64,000 nucleotides of DNA from Viscum album. Its lineage: Eukaryota; Streptophyta; Magnoliopsida; Santalales; Viscaceae. Below, in pieces: positions 48,263 to 59,221 of the stretch (positions within the stretch are counted from its first letter, which is position 1; every line of letters begins with the position of its first letter). The stretch is from positions 387,637,962 to 387,701,961 of the forward strand of contig OY728133.1 of the NCBI GenBank assembly GCA_963277665.1. The letters run 5' to 3'. The notes beneath the pieces were generated by a model. The model saw only the letters and a program-made list of their open reading frames with translations. It was not told the origin of the DNA and made no database searches. The position numbers were made by a program, and so were the translations under genes.

Positions 48263-51230
48263 CTCTAAATATGCACCTAAACAAACACTAACCATATCAT
48301 GTAATGAACCAATACAAACCAATTGTCCCAAAACATTTCAATAATATAATCCCTTTATTCAAAGCCTTTCCACAAAACCTTTTTCAATGAAACAAACTAT
48401 ACAACCCTTTTTAAATTCATCATTTTAAAATAATTTTACAAATAACATTAAATAAAAATTAAACAATAAATTTAAATCAATTTAACCAATTTTAAACTCA
48501 GACTTCAAGTTATAATAAGGGGATTCATGAGTGGTTCCACCTACCTTTGGAATTATGAAGAAAATAGATAGTGACACGAAAATGCCAATAAAACTTGGTT
48601 AAATCTTCAAAAACCCACCTTAGATCTCTTTCCCTAACATAAAAATCTCCATATCTCATCATTATTTTCATTAACCTTCATATATTTAACCATGGAGGAC
48701 TACATCATTTATTTCTAAAGAGATTTATGGAATTTAGTTCTAAGAAAAACTCTAAAAAAATGAAGACATACCAAGGGAATCGGGCTTCAAAAAACCAATA
48801 AATGCCTTTGGATCACTTACAGATTTATGGGGAGAGGATCCAAAAAACATTTGTAGGAATAAATATTGATATATCACTAAATTTAAAGAAAAATTTGGTC
48901 CTTGGAGTAAAGATGAATGAGAAAAACTTTTTTAGGATATCACTTTTAAATAGTTCATGATTAGTCACACGTTTAGACAAATTGTGCGCAAATTTTGCAC
49001 CATCATTTTCCTCAAGAGACATCCTACATAACTATAAAAACTATTCGTCAACCGTAAAAAATCCATCTATCACACCTTGGGCGGTATCTTGTGGGTGGCT
49101 GCATGATCTATTCAAAATGTACGGCTAACTATATGCCTTCCTAGAATCCCCTATTTCACTTTTCATGGTTTCTTATAGGAGCTTTAGATTTTTCAATAAC
49201 TTTGAAAAAAAATTCACCATTATAAAATCCCTAAAAACATTCGAAAAGTATTCCAAACCCTCCCAACCTCCACCCTAACACTTTATGTACATAAAAAATT
49301 AAGATAGGTTACTTACATGAAACCGGGTGTGCTATAGGTTTCATTAAATGTTTTCATATAATTAGTCTCAATAGTGTATAGAGATAAAATTTTAAAATTG
49401 CATGAGTTGTCTTAGAATTACATTAATGTTTTTAAAAAAGGAATGTTTCAAACTTTATGAAAAATGGGTTTTCATAAAATTGTGTGAGACCCTCTTTGAG
49501 CCTTGTTTTAATATTATTATGTATGTGGTGGCTTGTGATATTGTAGGGATATGTTTCAAATGGACTCATAGTTATATACTACTATGCTTAAATTTAAATG
49601 GTTTTTTCTTTGTAAGGGTGTAAGAGGTGGGGCGTGTGTTATTTAAAAATCATTATGATACTTGTGATGGTTTATTGTTTACCAAATCCCTTTTACTATA
49701 CATGGGAGTCCTTAGTAGATAATAAGTGACTTGTATGAGATAATTCCCTAGTGTGTAGTTGTGTTCTGTCAAGGAAATGTTTCTAGGATCTTCCCCTAAA
49801 ATTAGTCCAATAGATTAGCGAGTTGTATGATATTGAAAATGTTTTGTAGCATGTGGTAGGGAAGAGATCCAAGTATATTTATTTATGGATAGTCTTATGG
49901 GATTATCAAGGAGGAGGATAGGTTCAATTGGGTTGGCCAAGTTTCTTGCCACCAATTCAATTACTTATCATTAAAGAATTAATAAAATTCATATATCACC
50001 TAGATCCTACTCAGAATAATTTAGGGTATTCCAATACCTTGTAGAATCACCTACTTCTTGAATGATTTATTGGAACCTATGTATTTTTTGTTGCTTCTAT
50101 TTATCATGTGTCATTTACTTGGTAGTGAATGTTTTAGTTCTTTCTTAATTCCTTATATTATAGGTTAATTTTAAAATAATTTGAAAATATATTTGTGAAT
50201 GTTTTTTTAGAAAGAAAACATAAGTGTGGTTTTAATCAAATTTAAAAATATTTTATCATGGGATTAAAAGAAGTGATCATGAAATTTAAAAAGTTGTTTT
50301 CTAAATATCTTTTGAAGTGTTTCAATAATAAGGTGGAAATTGTTTTTTTAAATCATGTGTGTCGGTTCTTAAAATGTGTATTAAATTCATCATGCTTATC
50401 TTTACTTATAAATTTGGATTACATGCATATTATAGAAAACTGGTAGAAATTAAAAACCCTCTTCAGTTTTAAATGGTGAATTTTAAAAAGGAGTTTTCAT
50501 GACATGGTTTTAAAGTGGGAATTAAAAATGGTGATTTAGGAATATAGTCTTTGGCTTGAGAAATTATTTTTCCAAGTTATGTTTTTCATTTAATGAAAAT
50601 AAATAAGGATAGTTTATACACAACTATGATCTATTGTTTCTTTCTTAAGGTAAAGTCTTATAAAAATTGAATATTTTTTCTATTATATATCATACTATAT
50701 ATTATAGGATAAAATATGAATGTGAGTACATTGATTTAGTATGTGTTGACCTAGTGTGTTGTTTAGCACATTCTTATATTTTAAAGGTCCTAGGTTAATT
50801 CTAGATTTTCTTTCATTCTTCTAGTCTATCAAGGGTGATGTCTGGGTTGATGGTGATTGTGGTCACATAGAGTCTCTTTGAAGATGTATGTGGTCTATTT
50901 TGTTTTTGGGGGTTCGTATCAGACACATTTTCTAGTTTTATTTTTATTCCATGTTTTTATTTGTATCTTCTATCATAATTTCATTTTTTTTATGGATTCA
51001 GTTATATCCCAAGCTTGGATGCTTATTTTGGGTATAATGTTTAGATGTTTTATCTTTTTTACTCATGTTATTTACTATAATTATTATATGAGGGATGAAT
51101 CTTTCCCTATGAATGATTTTTTATTCCTTGGAACTAGTTTCTTGCCCATTTGAATCAGGAATTCCCTTTGATTCTTTGGTGGGCCAGGTCGAGTGTCATT
51201 TTATATGGAAGCCCGGGCCGGTTCGTTACA

Positions 51231-54200
51231 AGGATGTTCTGATTCTGACTTATATAGTATAATAGTACCATGTAATATTCCTATATCATATATAAAATTG
51301 AATTCATGTATATTAAACCTATAATGAGTTAACAAATATCATTATACCATCTTGTGACCTCTCTCTCCTCTAAAATTCTCTTGAACACCTCTTTTAATTT
51401 ATCATTCCTGAAGAATGAAAAATATTCAATATTTTAAATAAATAATGACTATGTTGACACATTATAAAATAAAAATATATATATTACAAGTTCAAAAACA
51501 TATAGATTATTGTTTTAATGGCCTGATACTCAGTAGGTCATGTGATTGATACGCATGTCACACTCATGTAAATATTACCCAAAAATTAAAGTTATCCATG
51601 AAAATAAAAATCTGTGAAATAATATTATAGAAATTAAATTAAACATTCTTAATGATGAATTTGATATTCATTTTTAGACACTAACTAATGAAAAGTACCA
51701 TATAAGACATAATTGTTTTCATTATGCTCATCCATTTCCCATGTTATAGTTTAACATGATTTTGGTAATTATGTATAAGATATCAAAAAACAAGTACATA
51801 AAGATATGTTTACACACCCAAGATTCCTTACTCAGAGAATATTGAATGAGATTAGGCCACCAAGTAGAAATAATCCCTCTTTTAAATTGATTAAGAATTT
51901 TTTCAGAGGTCACATGTCCTATATATCTCTTCCTCTTTAGCATTATCATATAATTATTTCACATTTTAAAAAACTTTATGTACACATTATTCTGAATTGA
52001 TCTATCTAAGATCATAAATATCTCCTTAGATAAACAAATTTTTTTATTCTAGGGTAATAAATTTATATTTAAATCAAAATTAAAATAATATTTTCTTTCA
52101 CCTCCTCTGAAACTATGTAAAATTCCTCTTAGGAGAAAAAACTTCAGTCAAGGGTTTTTAAATTGAACCATTTATAGGGTGTCATAATTTCATTATTAAA
52201 TACATCTAACACATCCTCTATATTTTCTAGTTAGCATAGTAATCAAATCTAACCCTATATAATGTAAAAAATGTTGATATAAAAATATTAAATATTTATT
52301 TGAAAATAAATTTTAATTAATATATGTGTCTAAGGATATTGATTACAATAGTTAAGATGACTCTAGAATAAAGAGTTTTAAATGAAAATTTTCATATTTT
52401 GTTAAGGGATATTTGGATGTCAATATAATTAGATGTGAAGGATTGGTGGATGTCATTGTAATTATAGAATAAATGGATTTTAATGTATATAGAGCACCTT
52501 AATGTAAAATTTTTTTTTCTATCACTTGGTTATAACATATAATTTTCCCTAAAATCATATTTTTTAGGTTGGGGTGTTATAGATGATGATCGACTTCTCA
52601 AAAGGGGTTTATTGAATAACGATTGATCCATAAGAAAGAGAATCATAGATAATTATATTACTAATATATGTTGATTTGTTTGTAATGCTAAATCAACATG
52701 TGGATAAACCATGTATGATGGCCCATTTTTATAATTTTCAGTTCTAGATTATTATTTATTTGTACTAAAGAGGTATCATGGATTTTAAAAGAGAATTTTC
52801 ATTGTGATTTGGAAATTTATCCGTTATCCATGGTAAATATCCCCTTCAAAAATATATAATTTCTTATATAAATAAAATTTTTAAAGGTTTTATAATATAT
52901 TTAATAAAAATAATTCTTGTGTATATAAATATATATAATTTCAAATTAAAATAGTAATAAACATTAGATTTATCATTAACATCAATGATATCACATTAAA
53001 CTATAACTGCTTCCTTATCAATATCATCATCACATTCCACTACTATATATCTTTTCAAGAGTTTTAAATTTAAACCCAATCATTATGGATCATCATAATT
53101 AATGAGAAGAAACAATCTCATTTAAATTTTGACCACAGATTCCTAATTATAATATGATGGATCACTGATGGATTTAACTTACTAAAATTTCAAGGCCAAT
53201 TCAAATAGTTCATTAGTCACTTGGTCATATTTGTGTATTAAATTATTGAAATTCATTAATATAAATTGGAAATTATCAAATTATGTCTCAAAAACCGCAT
53301 TGACCCAATCATACTTCAATATTAAAATATTTAACATGTGGCCGTATATATAATGAATAGAACCCCTTAAATATATATAATAATAACCAGCACCAACAAA
53401 ATAATAATTGATTCCCTAATATTTTGTTTCCCTTTGTTTGATCGAAATCATTAATTCAAAATAAAAACATATTTACATAACAATTTTTGTATTGTTATAT
53501 TGTAATTATCAATCCATCAACAGGTTAATTTAATTCAATATAAAATGTATACACACTTCATTATAAAAAGATATTGACATATATAAACCATGAAATTATA
53601 GGTTTAAAGCTAATTTATCTAAAAAAATCATTATAATTTATAGATTACAAAAACATACAATTACCTTTATAACTCATGAATTGTTTTCATAATGATGTTG
53701 TTAGTGGAGCTAATCCCAAAATATTTGTATATATGATTATTACATGGTTTCATCTTATGGTATGATAAGTGTATATCATAAGGCGTAATATATGATATAA
53801 CACTACTATCTCATACTTACATTGTGTGTAACATAGTATATCATAAGGCACCATTTTGTAGAACATAATATTATACAATTCACATAAACAGTCTATGATT
53901 AATTAACTCATTCAACCATTATGTGTTAACATTCTAATCTACAATGTTGTATATCATCAGTTCTGATGTTTCATATAATTATATTTTGTGTAATTTAATC
54001 ATCCATGTTATTACAAATATTTTGTAATTATATTAATTACTCATATGTTTTCTAATGTATGAGGAAAAGAATCAAAACTCAGGGATCATCCTTGAGGGAT
54101 ATAAAGAAGATAGAAACCATTGAGATAGGGTGTGTTATCCTAAAGAAATCCTCATGTTTATTATCTCTATCACTAAAATCCCTCTTCTACTTCAACCTTT

Positions 54201-56048
54201 TCCACTGAAAGGTGCTGGAATACCCTTGGTATATGGAGAATCCCACCCAATGGATGGGTCATTAAGATCAACCCATAGATACACTATGGAGGTAATAACC
54301 CATTGGTATCTCTTAAGGATCTTCATAAAACCATTTTTATTAAACATTGTTGTTTCAGCCGACATCTGTGCAAGGTACTTATTATTTATTTTTATATATA
54401 CATGTTTTAACGTTTAACGGCATGATGATCTTGGGAATGTGGTTTCTATTATCTTTTTTCCCTAAGAAAGTGTTTTTTAGTCCATAGAATACCTTTAGTC
54501 ATATCATCACTTAACTATGATTCATGATTCATGAAATAAAGTTTGAAAAATAATGAAAATATTATTATGTTATATATCATAATATCTATCATAGAAAATT
54601 ATAGAGACATTTTATGGTGGTTATCTATATGATATATGATATCTTAAGCTATGATATAGTCACACCTTATGATATAGGATTTCATAGGTGGTGACATGGT
54701 TCAAAACCATTGATTTTTACTATATCACAATGTATAATTTATTATATCACAAACTATGATGGAAATATTTTAATCTTAAAAAAATATATGAAATAAAACA
54801 TTGTATCATAAATACAGTATAGAGTATACCTTATGGTATGACGTCTAAAGCAATGAAGGTTTTATTGCAAACTGTGTTTATCTATAATAATCTATGATAG
54901 ATAAAATGTGATGATGAAGCTTACTGTATAAAGGATATTTTACCGTACGATATATAAGAAAAACTTATTTTTATTAAATTTCAATTATGAATTAAATTAT
55001 ATAATTTATAAATTGTTTAAAATTTTGGGGAAAAATTACGATATTTATTTAATTTTTAAAAAACTGTATTATTTAATTATATATTTTTTATTAATAATTA
55101 ATGAAATTTTTCTGAAATATTTATCAAAAATATATACATAATATTTGATGTTAATATTAAATATCATTTTAAATTATATATAATTAATAATAATTTGGAT
55201 ATAAAATGTTTATATGGAAATTATAATTGTAATTTACAAAATTTTAGAAATTACAAACTAACGAAAACATATAAAGTAGTTTATGTTTAAAATTCAGAAT
55301 TTTTATTTATTAATTTGAAATTTTTAAATTAAAATTAATTATATGAGAAACTATTTAAACCATTTCAAAATGAGATTTAATATTTGATAAGATCAATGTT
55401 TAAAACATATTAATTATGTAATATTTTAATTATGTAAATTGTATACAAAATTGAATTGGAATATTAAATGTTTATACATAATTTAATATCATATATTTAA
55501 GTATAATTCAAAATAAAATTATAATATGAAGAAGTTCATATTATAAATAAATATATAATGTTTGTATTTATTAAATTAGGGAATATCTATAATGAATGAC
55601 TAAATTATAATTTCTTTATAATTTCTTTATTTATGAATTGTTTATAAATTTCTTATATTATTTTTAATTATTTTAATTATTCTTTTATTTAATTTATTCT
55701 CTTGTGTACCATTCAGTGATATGATTTCTATATTTCAAATAAATTTATTATTTATTTTAAAGTGTTAAATAGCTTCTAAAAAGTTTTATACACTCATATA
55801 AATATTTACATGCATGGTATGATAATTAATTTAGTTTTCTTCTTCCTTGAGATTGGTATGTAAAAGTTTATGAGCTCGAATTAAGAATTTTAATTATCGT
55901 TTATAGATATCAGGGATTATAATTATGATGGAATTGAGGTCTCACTTGAGTATGGTAACCTTGGGTAGGCAAACTTTCTTTCAAACTACTCACTGGCCTT
56001 GAGGTTTGTGTATTATCTGGTAAAATGTGGTTTACTATATTTTTCTTT
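51231..56048. other. Unassigned, very AT-rich stretch
   Basis: Nothing recognisable in most of it. From 54950 to 55800 it is almost only A and T. Several short dyads of the type CTTATGGTATGATA and TATCATAAGG occur at 53750-53860 and 54610-54840. A locally less AT-rich open frame of 96 codons (54130-54417) has no family resemblance I can name. Confidence 0.4.
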
Positions 56049-56049
56049 A

Positions 56050-56081
56050 GTCACGACCTGTCCTCGGGGCCCATGTCGTGA
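56050..56081. repeat. Inverted repeat GTCACGAC…GTCGTGAC at LTR end
   Basis: Perfect 8-bp arms at 56050-56057 and 56074-56081 enclosing a 16-base GC-rich loop. It sits at the very end of the E LTR and could form a hairpin in the transcript or a dyad in DNA. Confidence 0.7.
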
Positions 56082-56534
56082 CTACCCCAACCCCGCCTTC
56101 CATAGGAAAGGGGATGATTACTAGAACCAAAGGCGTAAATCCCAATAAAAGTAAAGGAATTGACTTTATTTAAGAAAACAAACACCACAGAGTACACAAG
56201 ATGAAGTAAACACTAAGTAAACTGAGTACAAAAGTAAGTGCTGGAATGTAAATGGGCCAAAATAAAGACCCAACAGAAAGTGCAGTACAACTGAGAAAAG
56301 TAAAGTACAACAGCTGAGAAGTAAAGCAGCCACCACTAAAACGTTCTCTGGAAACCCCACCTGAAGGGTGGGTACAGATGGTCTCCTCATCTCCTCGAAA
56401 TCGTCTGTCCACACCGTGTACGTTCTGCCTGATAGTCCACCTTTGGATACCATTCCACTCCTCAAGACTCTACCACGATCAGCATTGTCCGTCCTCTGCA
56501 ACCAACACAACGTAGTGCGCGCATATCCCATGCA

Positions 56535-56558
56535 GGGGTGAGTATACGATACTCAGTA
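56535..56558 (-). promoter_or_regulatory. Conserved LTR motif TACTGAG…ACTCACCCC (E)
   Basis: On the minus strand TACTGAG, TATCGTAT and ACTCACCCC, followed after some 60 bases by TTGCAGAGGAC, a splice-acceptor-like string. It is 486 bp from the LTR end and 344 bp from the minisatellite. Confidence 0.75.
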
Positions 56559-56901
56559 GGGACCCCGAGACCCCTGAAGGCCTCCCAGAATACACAAAGG
56601 ATAAACCACAATGGAAAGATACAAATATGAAGAATCAACCAACACTACTTAGGTATATGCCCATATATATACCTAAGTCATCAATTCCAGTTTGGCTCCA
56701 ACTCCCGAGCCCAAGTTCAACCCAGTCCACACAGGAAAGTACAACCCAATCCACTCAGGAAAGCACAACCCAAATCCACATAGGAAAGCAAGTCAATCAT
56801 ATCGAAGATAATGATTGAAAGTCAAGAATCAGCTTACACATGTATACTACTCACGAAGAGGGGTGCAGATGATTAGATGTAGCCTCTGAATCATTTCCTC
56901 T

Positions 56902-57096
56902 GCCGAACCCACGTAGGATCCAAGTACAGAAGTCATCGCTGCCAAACCCACGTAGGATCCAAGTACAGTCATCGTCGCTGCCGAACCCACAGAGGATCCA
57001 AGTACAGTCATCCTCTCTGCCGAACCCACGTAGGATCCAAGTACAACTGTCCTCGCTGCCGAACTCACGTAGGATCCAAGTACAGTCGCCATCATC
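56902..57096 (-). repeat. 39-bp minisatellite in E LTR, 5 units
   Basis: Unit starts at 56902, 56941, 56980, 57019 and 57058, exactly 39 bp apart. The plus-strand core is GCCGAACCCACGTAGGATCC, followed by AAGTACAGTCATCGTCGCT or variants. As 39 is a multiple of three, all frames read as 13-residue repeats; the minus-strand frames here are therefore not evidence of genes. Confidence 0.95.
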
Positions 57097-58516
57097 ATCG
57101 CAGCCACACACAGCGTGCTCGATTTTGGGAGGGTCCGCTCCACGAGCCAAGGGGTCAATACATCAAATGTCACAAAGTCCAAATTTGATGTATCACAAAG
57201 TTCTGTCTTGTCAATAGGAACTCAACACGACAGATGGAACGTCAATCGGACGCCCAGTCTGAGAGTTATTGGCCTTTTCATCCCAGGGGCCCTTTTGGTT
57301 TTTAAGTTAAAACCAACACGACCGTACTCCAACTATGTCCAAACATCAAGTGGAGTAAGACAAAAGAACCGTCTCACTAAGAGGAATTCAACGTAACTTA
57401 TGTCACGTCATTCAGACATCCGGTCGTTAAGTTATAAGCATTTCTTCTCTAAGGGCCCGGTTAGTTTCGGGTTCGAACCGACCCGGTCGTACGCAAACTT
57501 TACCTAATTCTTGAGTGTAATATACTGAAACGACCGTCTCGATCCAAGGATCCCAAATCAACTCACGGTGGGTCGATCGGAAGTCTGTAGCCCAAGATAT
57601 GGGCATTTGAACAGATCTGTCCGAAAGTAGGGGGTTTGGGCCCAGTCCGACCCAGCCCAGCATGGCCTGCGACCCGGTTCAGAAGCCAGTCGCGGGGAGA
57701 GAAGGGGGGGCCTTGTTTTTGAAATAGTCGGCCCCCTTGGTGGGGTCCGCACTTGGATTTAACTGGGGGTTACGCCGCCTGGTTTCTCCGGAAACGGCCG
57801 GCCTTAATGGTCGGCCGGTTTGTGTTGCCACGGGACCCGCGGGGGTCCCGCCTCCTGGAGCGCTGATGGCCGGCATGGCCGCCGACCCCTACTGAACCTC
57901 CATGGCCTAAGGTCACTGTTGTTCCCCGACGGGCGCAGCGCGATGGCGCCGCAGCCCGCCCCGGCTGCGGCCTCCCTCGAGTTCTCTGGCACAGCGCGAC
58001 GGCGCCGCGCACCACTGTCGCGGCCCTCTTCGTCCGCGGTTCTCTTCGTCCCCGTGCAGTGAAACGGCACTGCACCGCCTTTACTTCGATCATCAACGTA
58101 AATCAACAAGGAAATGGGGAGGAGAAATCTGTCGTGTTTGTGCGGTCATATCTCCTCCCGTTACGTTGGTAACATTCGCCCAAAAATAATCAACGAGAAG
58201 ATTAAATTCATCACGAACAAAGATATCCCCTACCTCGAAAAGTAATTCATGGTTGTCAAGCGCCATAAAAAATATGGCGTCGTTTCTGTCGTCGACGATG
58301 TGCACCGGAGGAAATGTCGTCTTCTCTTTTATCACGGAGAGAAGAAGACGATTGCACATCATTGGAGAACTCCCACGTCAATGTCTCCTCCCTTGTCGCG
58401 GAGGAGGAAGGGGATGGAGAAGCCAGGGTCACTGAGTCATTCTTCGCGGGAGGATTGATGTTCTTCGATAAAGAAACTTCCTTCTCCTTTCTCTTAACAC
58501 CACAAAATCCAAACGA

Positions 58517-58547
58517 AAATAAAATAAGGCCCTTCCTTATTTTATTT
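58517..58547. repeat. Perfect 13-bp hairpin in E LTR
   Basis: Arms AAATAAAATAAGG (58517-58529) and CCTTATTTTATTT (58535-58547) with a 5-base loop CCCTT. An AT-rich dyad in the upstream part of the LTR could be a protein site or an RNA hairpin. Confidence 0.8.
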
Positions 58548-59177
58548 ACTAAATCCAAGGATTTCAAATTTTGAAAAACAAACACTTAATTCAAAATATT
58601 AATTAAGTGTGAGTCGGATAGCATTAAAATTTGAGAGAGTGGGGAGAGGAAGAGTCACCCACTTAAAGGTGGGGTTTAATATGTTAAGAAGAGTTACCAA
58701 CTTTAAGACTGGGGTTAGAGGATTTAAAGGAAAGTGAAGAGTTAGGGATCGTGTGGGCCCCACCTCACCTTTATCCTCTCAAGGGTAGTTTGCAACATGT
58801 GGTTCCCACCCCAACTCCCACACCTAGGATATAACCACTTAGAAAAATAAATAAAATTGTACACAATTTTATTTACTTCACATTTAATCCTCAAATTTTA
58901 ACAACTCCTCTAGGGAAAACGCACCTTCGGGAAAGGTCCTCTTAAGCAAATATCGCTGCTGCGGTTTCATCAGTGCCCTCAGATTACAATTCTGAGAACC
59001 AGTTGAAAAGATAGAAAACTTGCTCATTCATTCACTGAACGTACCTGAGCTAAACTTCAGAAATTGATTCTGGGCACACCATGTCTTGAAATCAGGTACT
59101 GTCAGAAACTGCGTACTCGTAAAATCCCAATGATTTTAAGAAAAAAATTTCCATAAAATATAGGGGTCTTTACGTTA

Positions 59178-59190
59178 CTCCCACCTCAGG
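59178..59190 (-). other. Polypurine tract of element E
   Basis: CCTGAGGTGGGAG on the minus strand just before TAACGTAAAGACC. Less pure than the PPT of D but in the right place, 30 bp after the gag-pol stop. Confidence 0.7.
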
Positions 59191-59221
59191 GATTTACGTC
59201 CTCGTAAAGATACATCATAAA

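Larger units (their letters stand above)
47177..49317 (-). repeat. Solo LTR H (gypsy, Del/Tekay-like) inside 3' LTR of F
   Basis: 2141 bp absent from the partner LTR of F. On the minus strand it starts TGTAAGTAACC and ends TTTTTCACA, with TG…CA termini. Flanks GGAAG and TGAAA agree at three of five positions, so a target duplication is only suggested. Internal landmarks echo the B LTR in order: a GCACAATTTGTCTAAACGTGTG dyad (first bases near 48990), AGAGATCTAAGG near 48620, a minisatellite (48053-48262) and the TACTGAG-type motif (47692-47668). No internal region is present, so it is probably a product of LTR-LTR recombination. Confidence 0.72.
38191..51230 (+). mobile_element. LARD-like non-autonomous LTR element F
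   Basis: Two long, diverged, co-linear LTRs (38191-43284 and 45880-51230) bracket a 2.6-kb internal region. Removing an inserted LINE remnant from the left LTR and a solo LTR from the right one leaves about 3.1-3.2 kb each. Ends are gypsy-like: TGTGACACCC at the right LTR (AATGACACCC at the left) and GGTTCGTTACA at the right LTR end. A PPT and a decayed PBS are present. No gag, protease, RT or integrase can be found, and the sizes match Large Retrotransposon Derivatives, which depend on proteins of autonomous gypsy elements. No matching target duplication remains. Confidence 0.75.
45880..51230 (+). repeat. 3' LTR of element F, interrupted by solo LTR H
   Basis: Starts TGTGACACCCTCTAAGTC and ends GGTTCGTTACA. 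It matches the 5' LTR on both sides of an insertion at 47177-49317. The open frame 50857-51153 is not conserved in frame in the partner LTR (42848-43135 differs), so these frames are not genes. Confidence 0.8.
56049..59177 (-). repeat. 3' LTR of element E
   Basis: On the minus strand it starts TAACGTAAAGACCCC (a leading TG seems lost) and ends AGGTCGTGACT, about 3.13 kb. It contains a perfect 13-bp hairpin (58517-58547), a CpG-rich block (57770-58080), a 39-bp minisatellite (56902-57096), the TACTGAG motif (56535-56558) and an 8-bp inverted repeat at its end (56050-56081). Many overlapping open frames in the GC-rich block are compositional artefacts. Confidence 0.85.

Noticed and set aside
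53750..54840. Scattered CTTATGGTATGATA / TATCATAAGG dyads as MITE termini
   Set aside because: Copies are short, in mixed orientation and spacing, and no target duplication pairs them.
56902..57096. Possible CRISPR-like array
   Set aside because: Units are contiguous 39-bp tandem repeats with no unique spacers, in a plant LTR.
56847..57182. Two overlapping minus-strand frames with 13-residue repeats
   Set aside because: Both come from the exact 39-bp array in the E LTR; any frame without a stop in one unit stays open.
57770..58109. Several overlapping Arg- and Ala-rich frames on both strands
   Set aside because: The GC-rich block contains few stop codons, so open frames arise by composition; no domain is visible.
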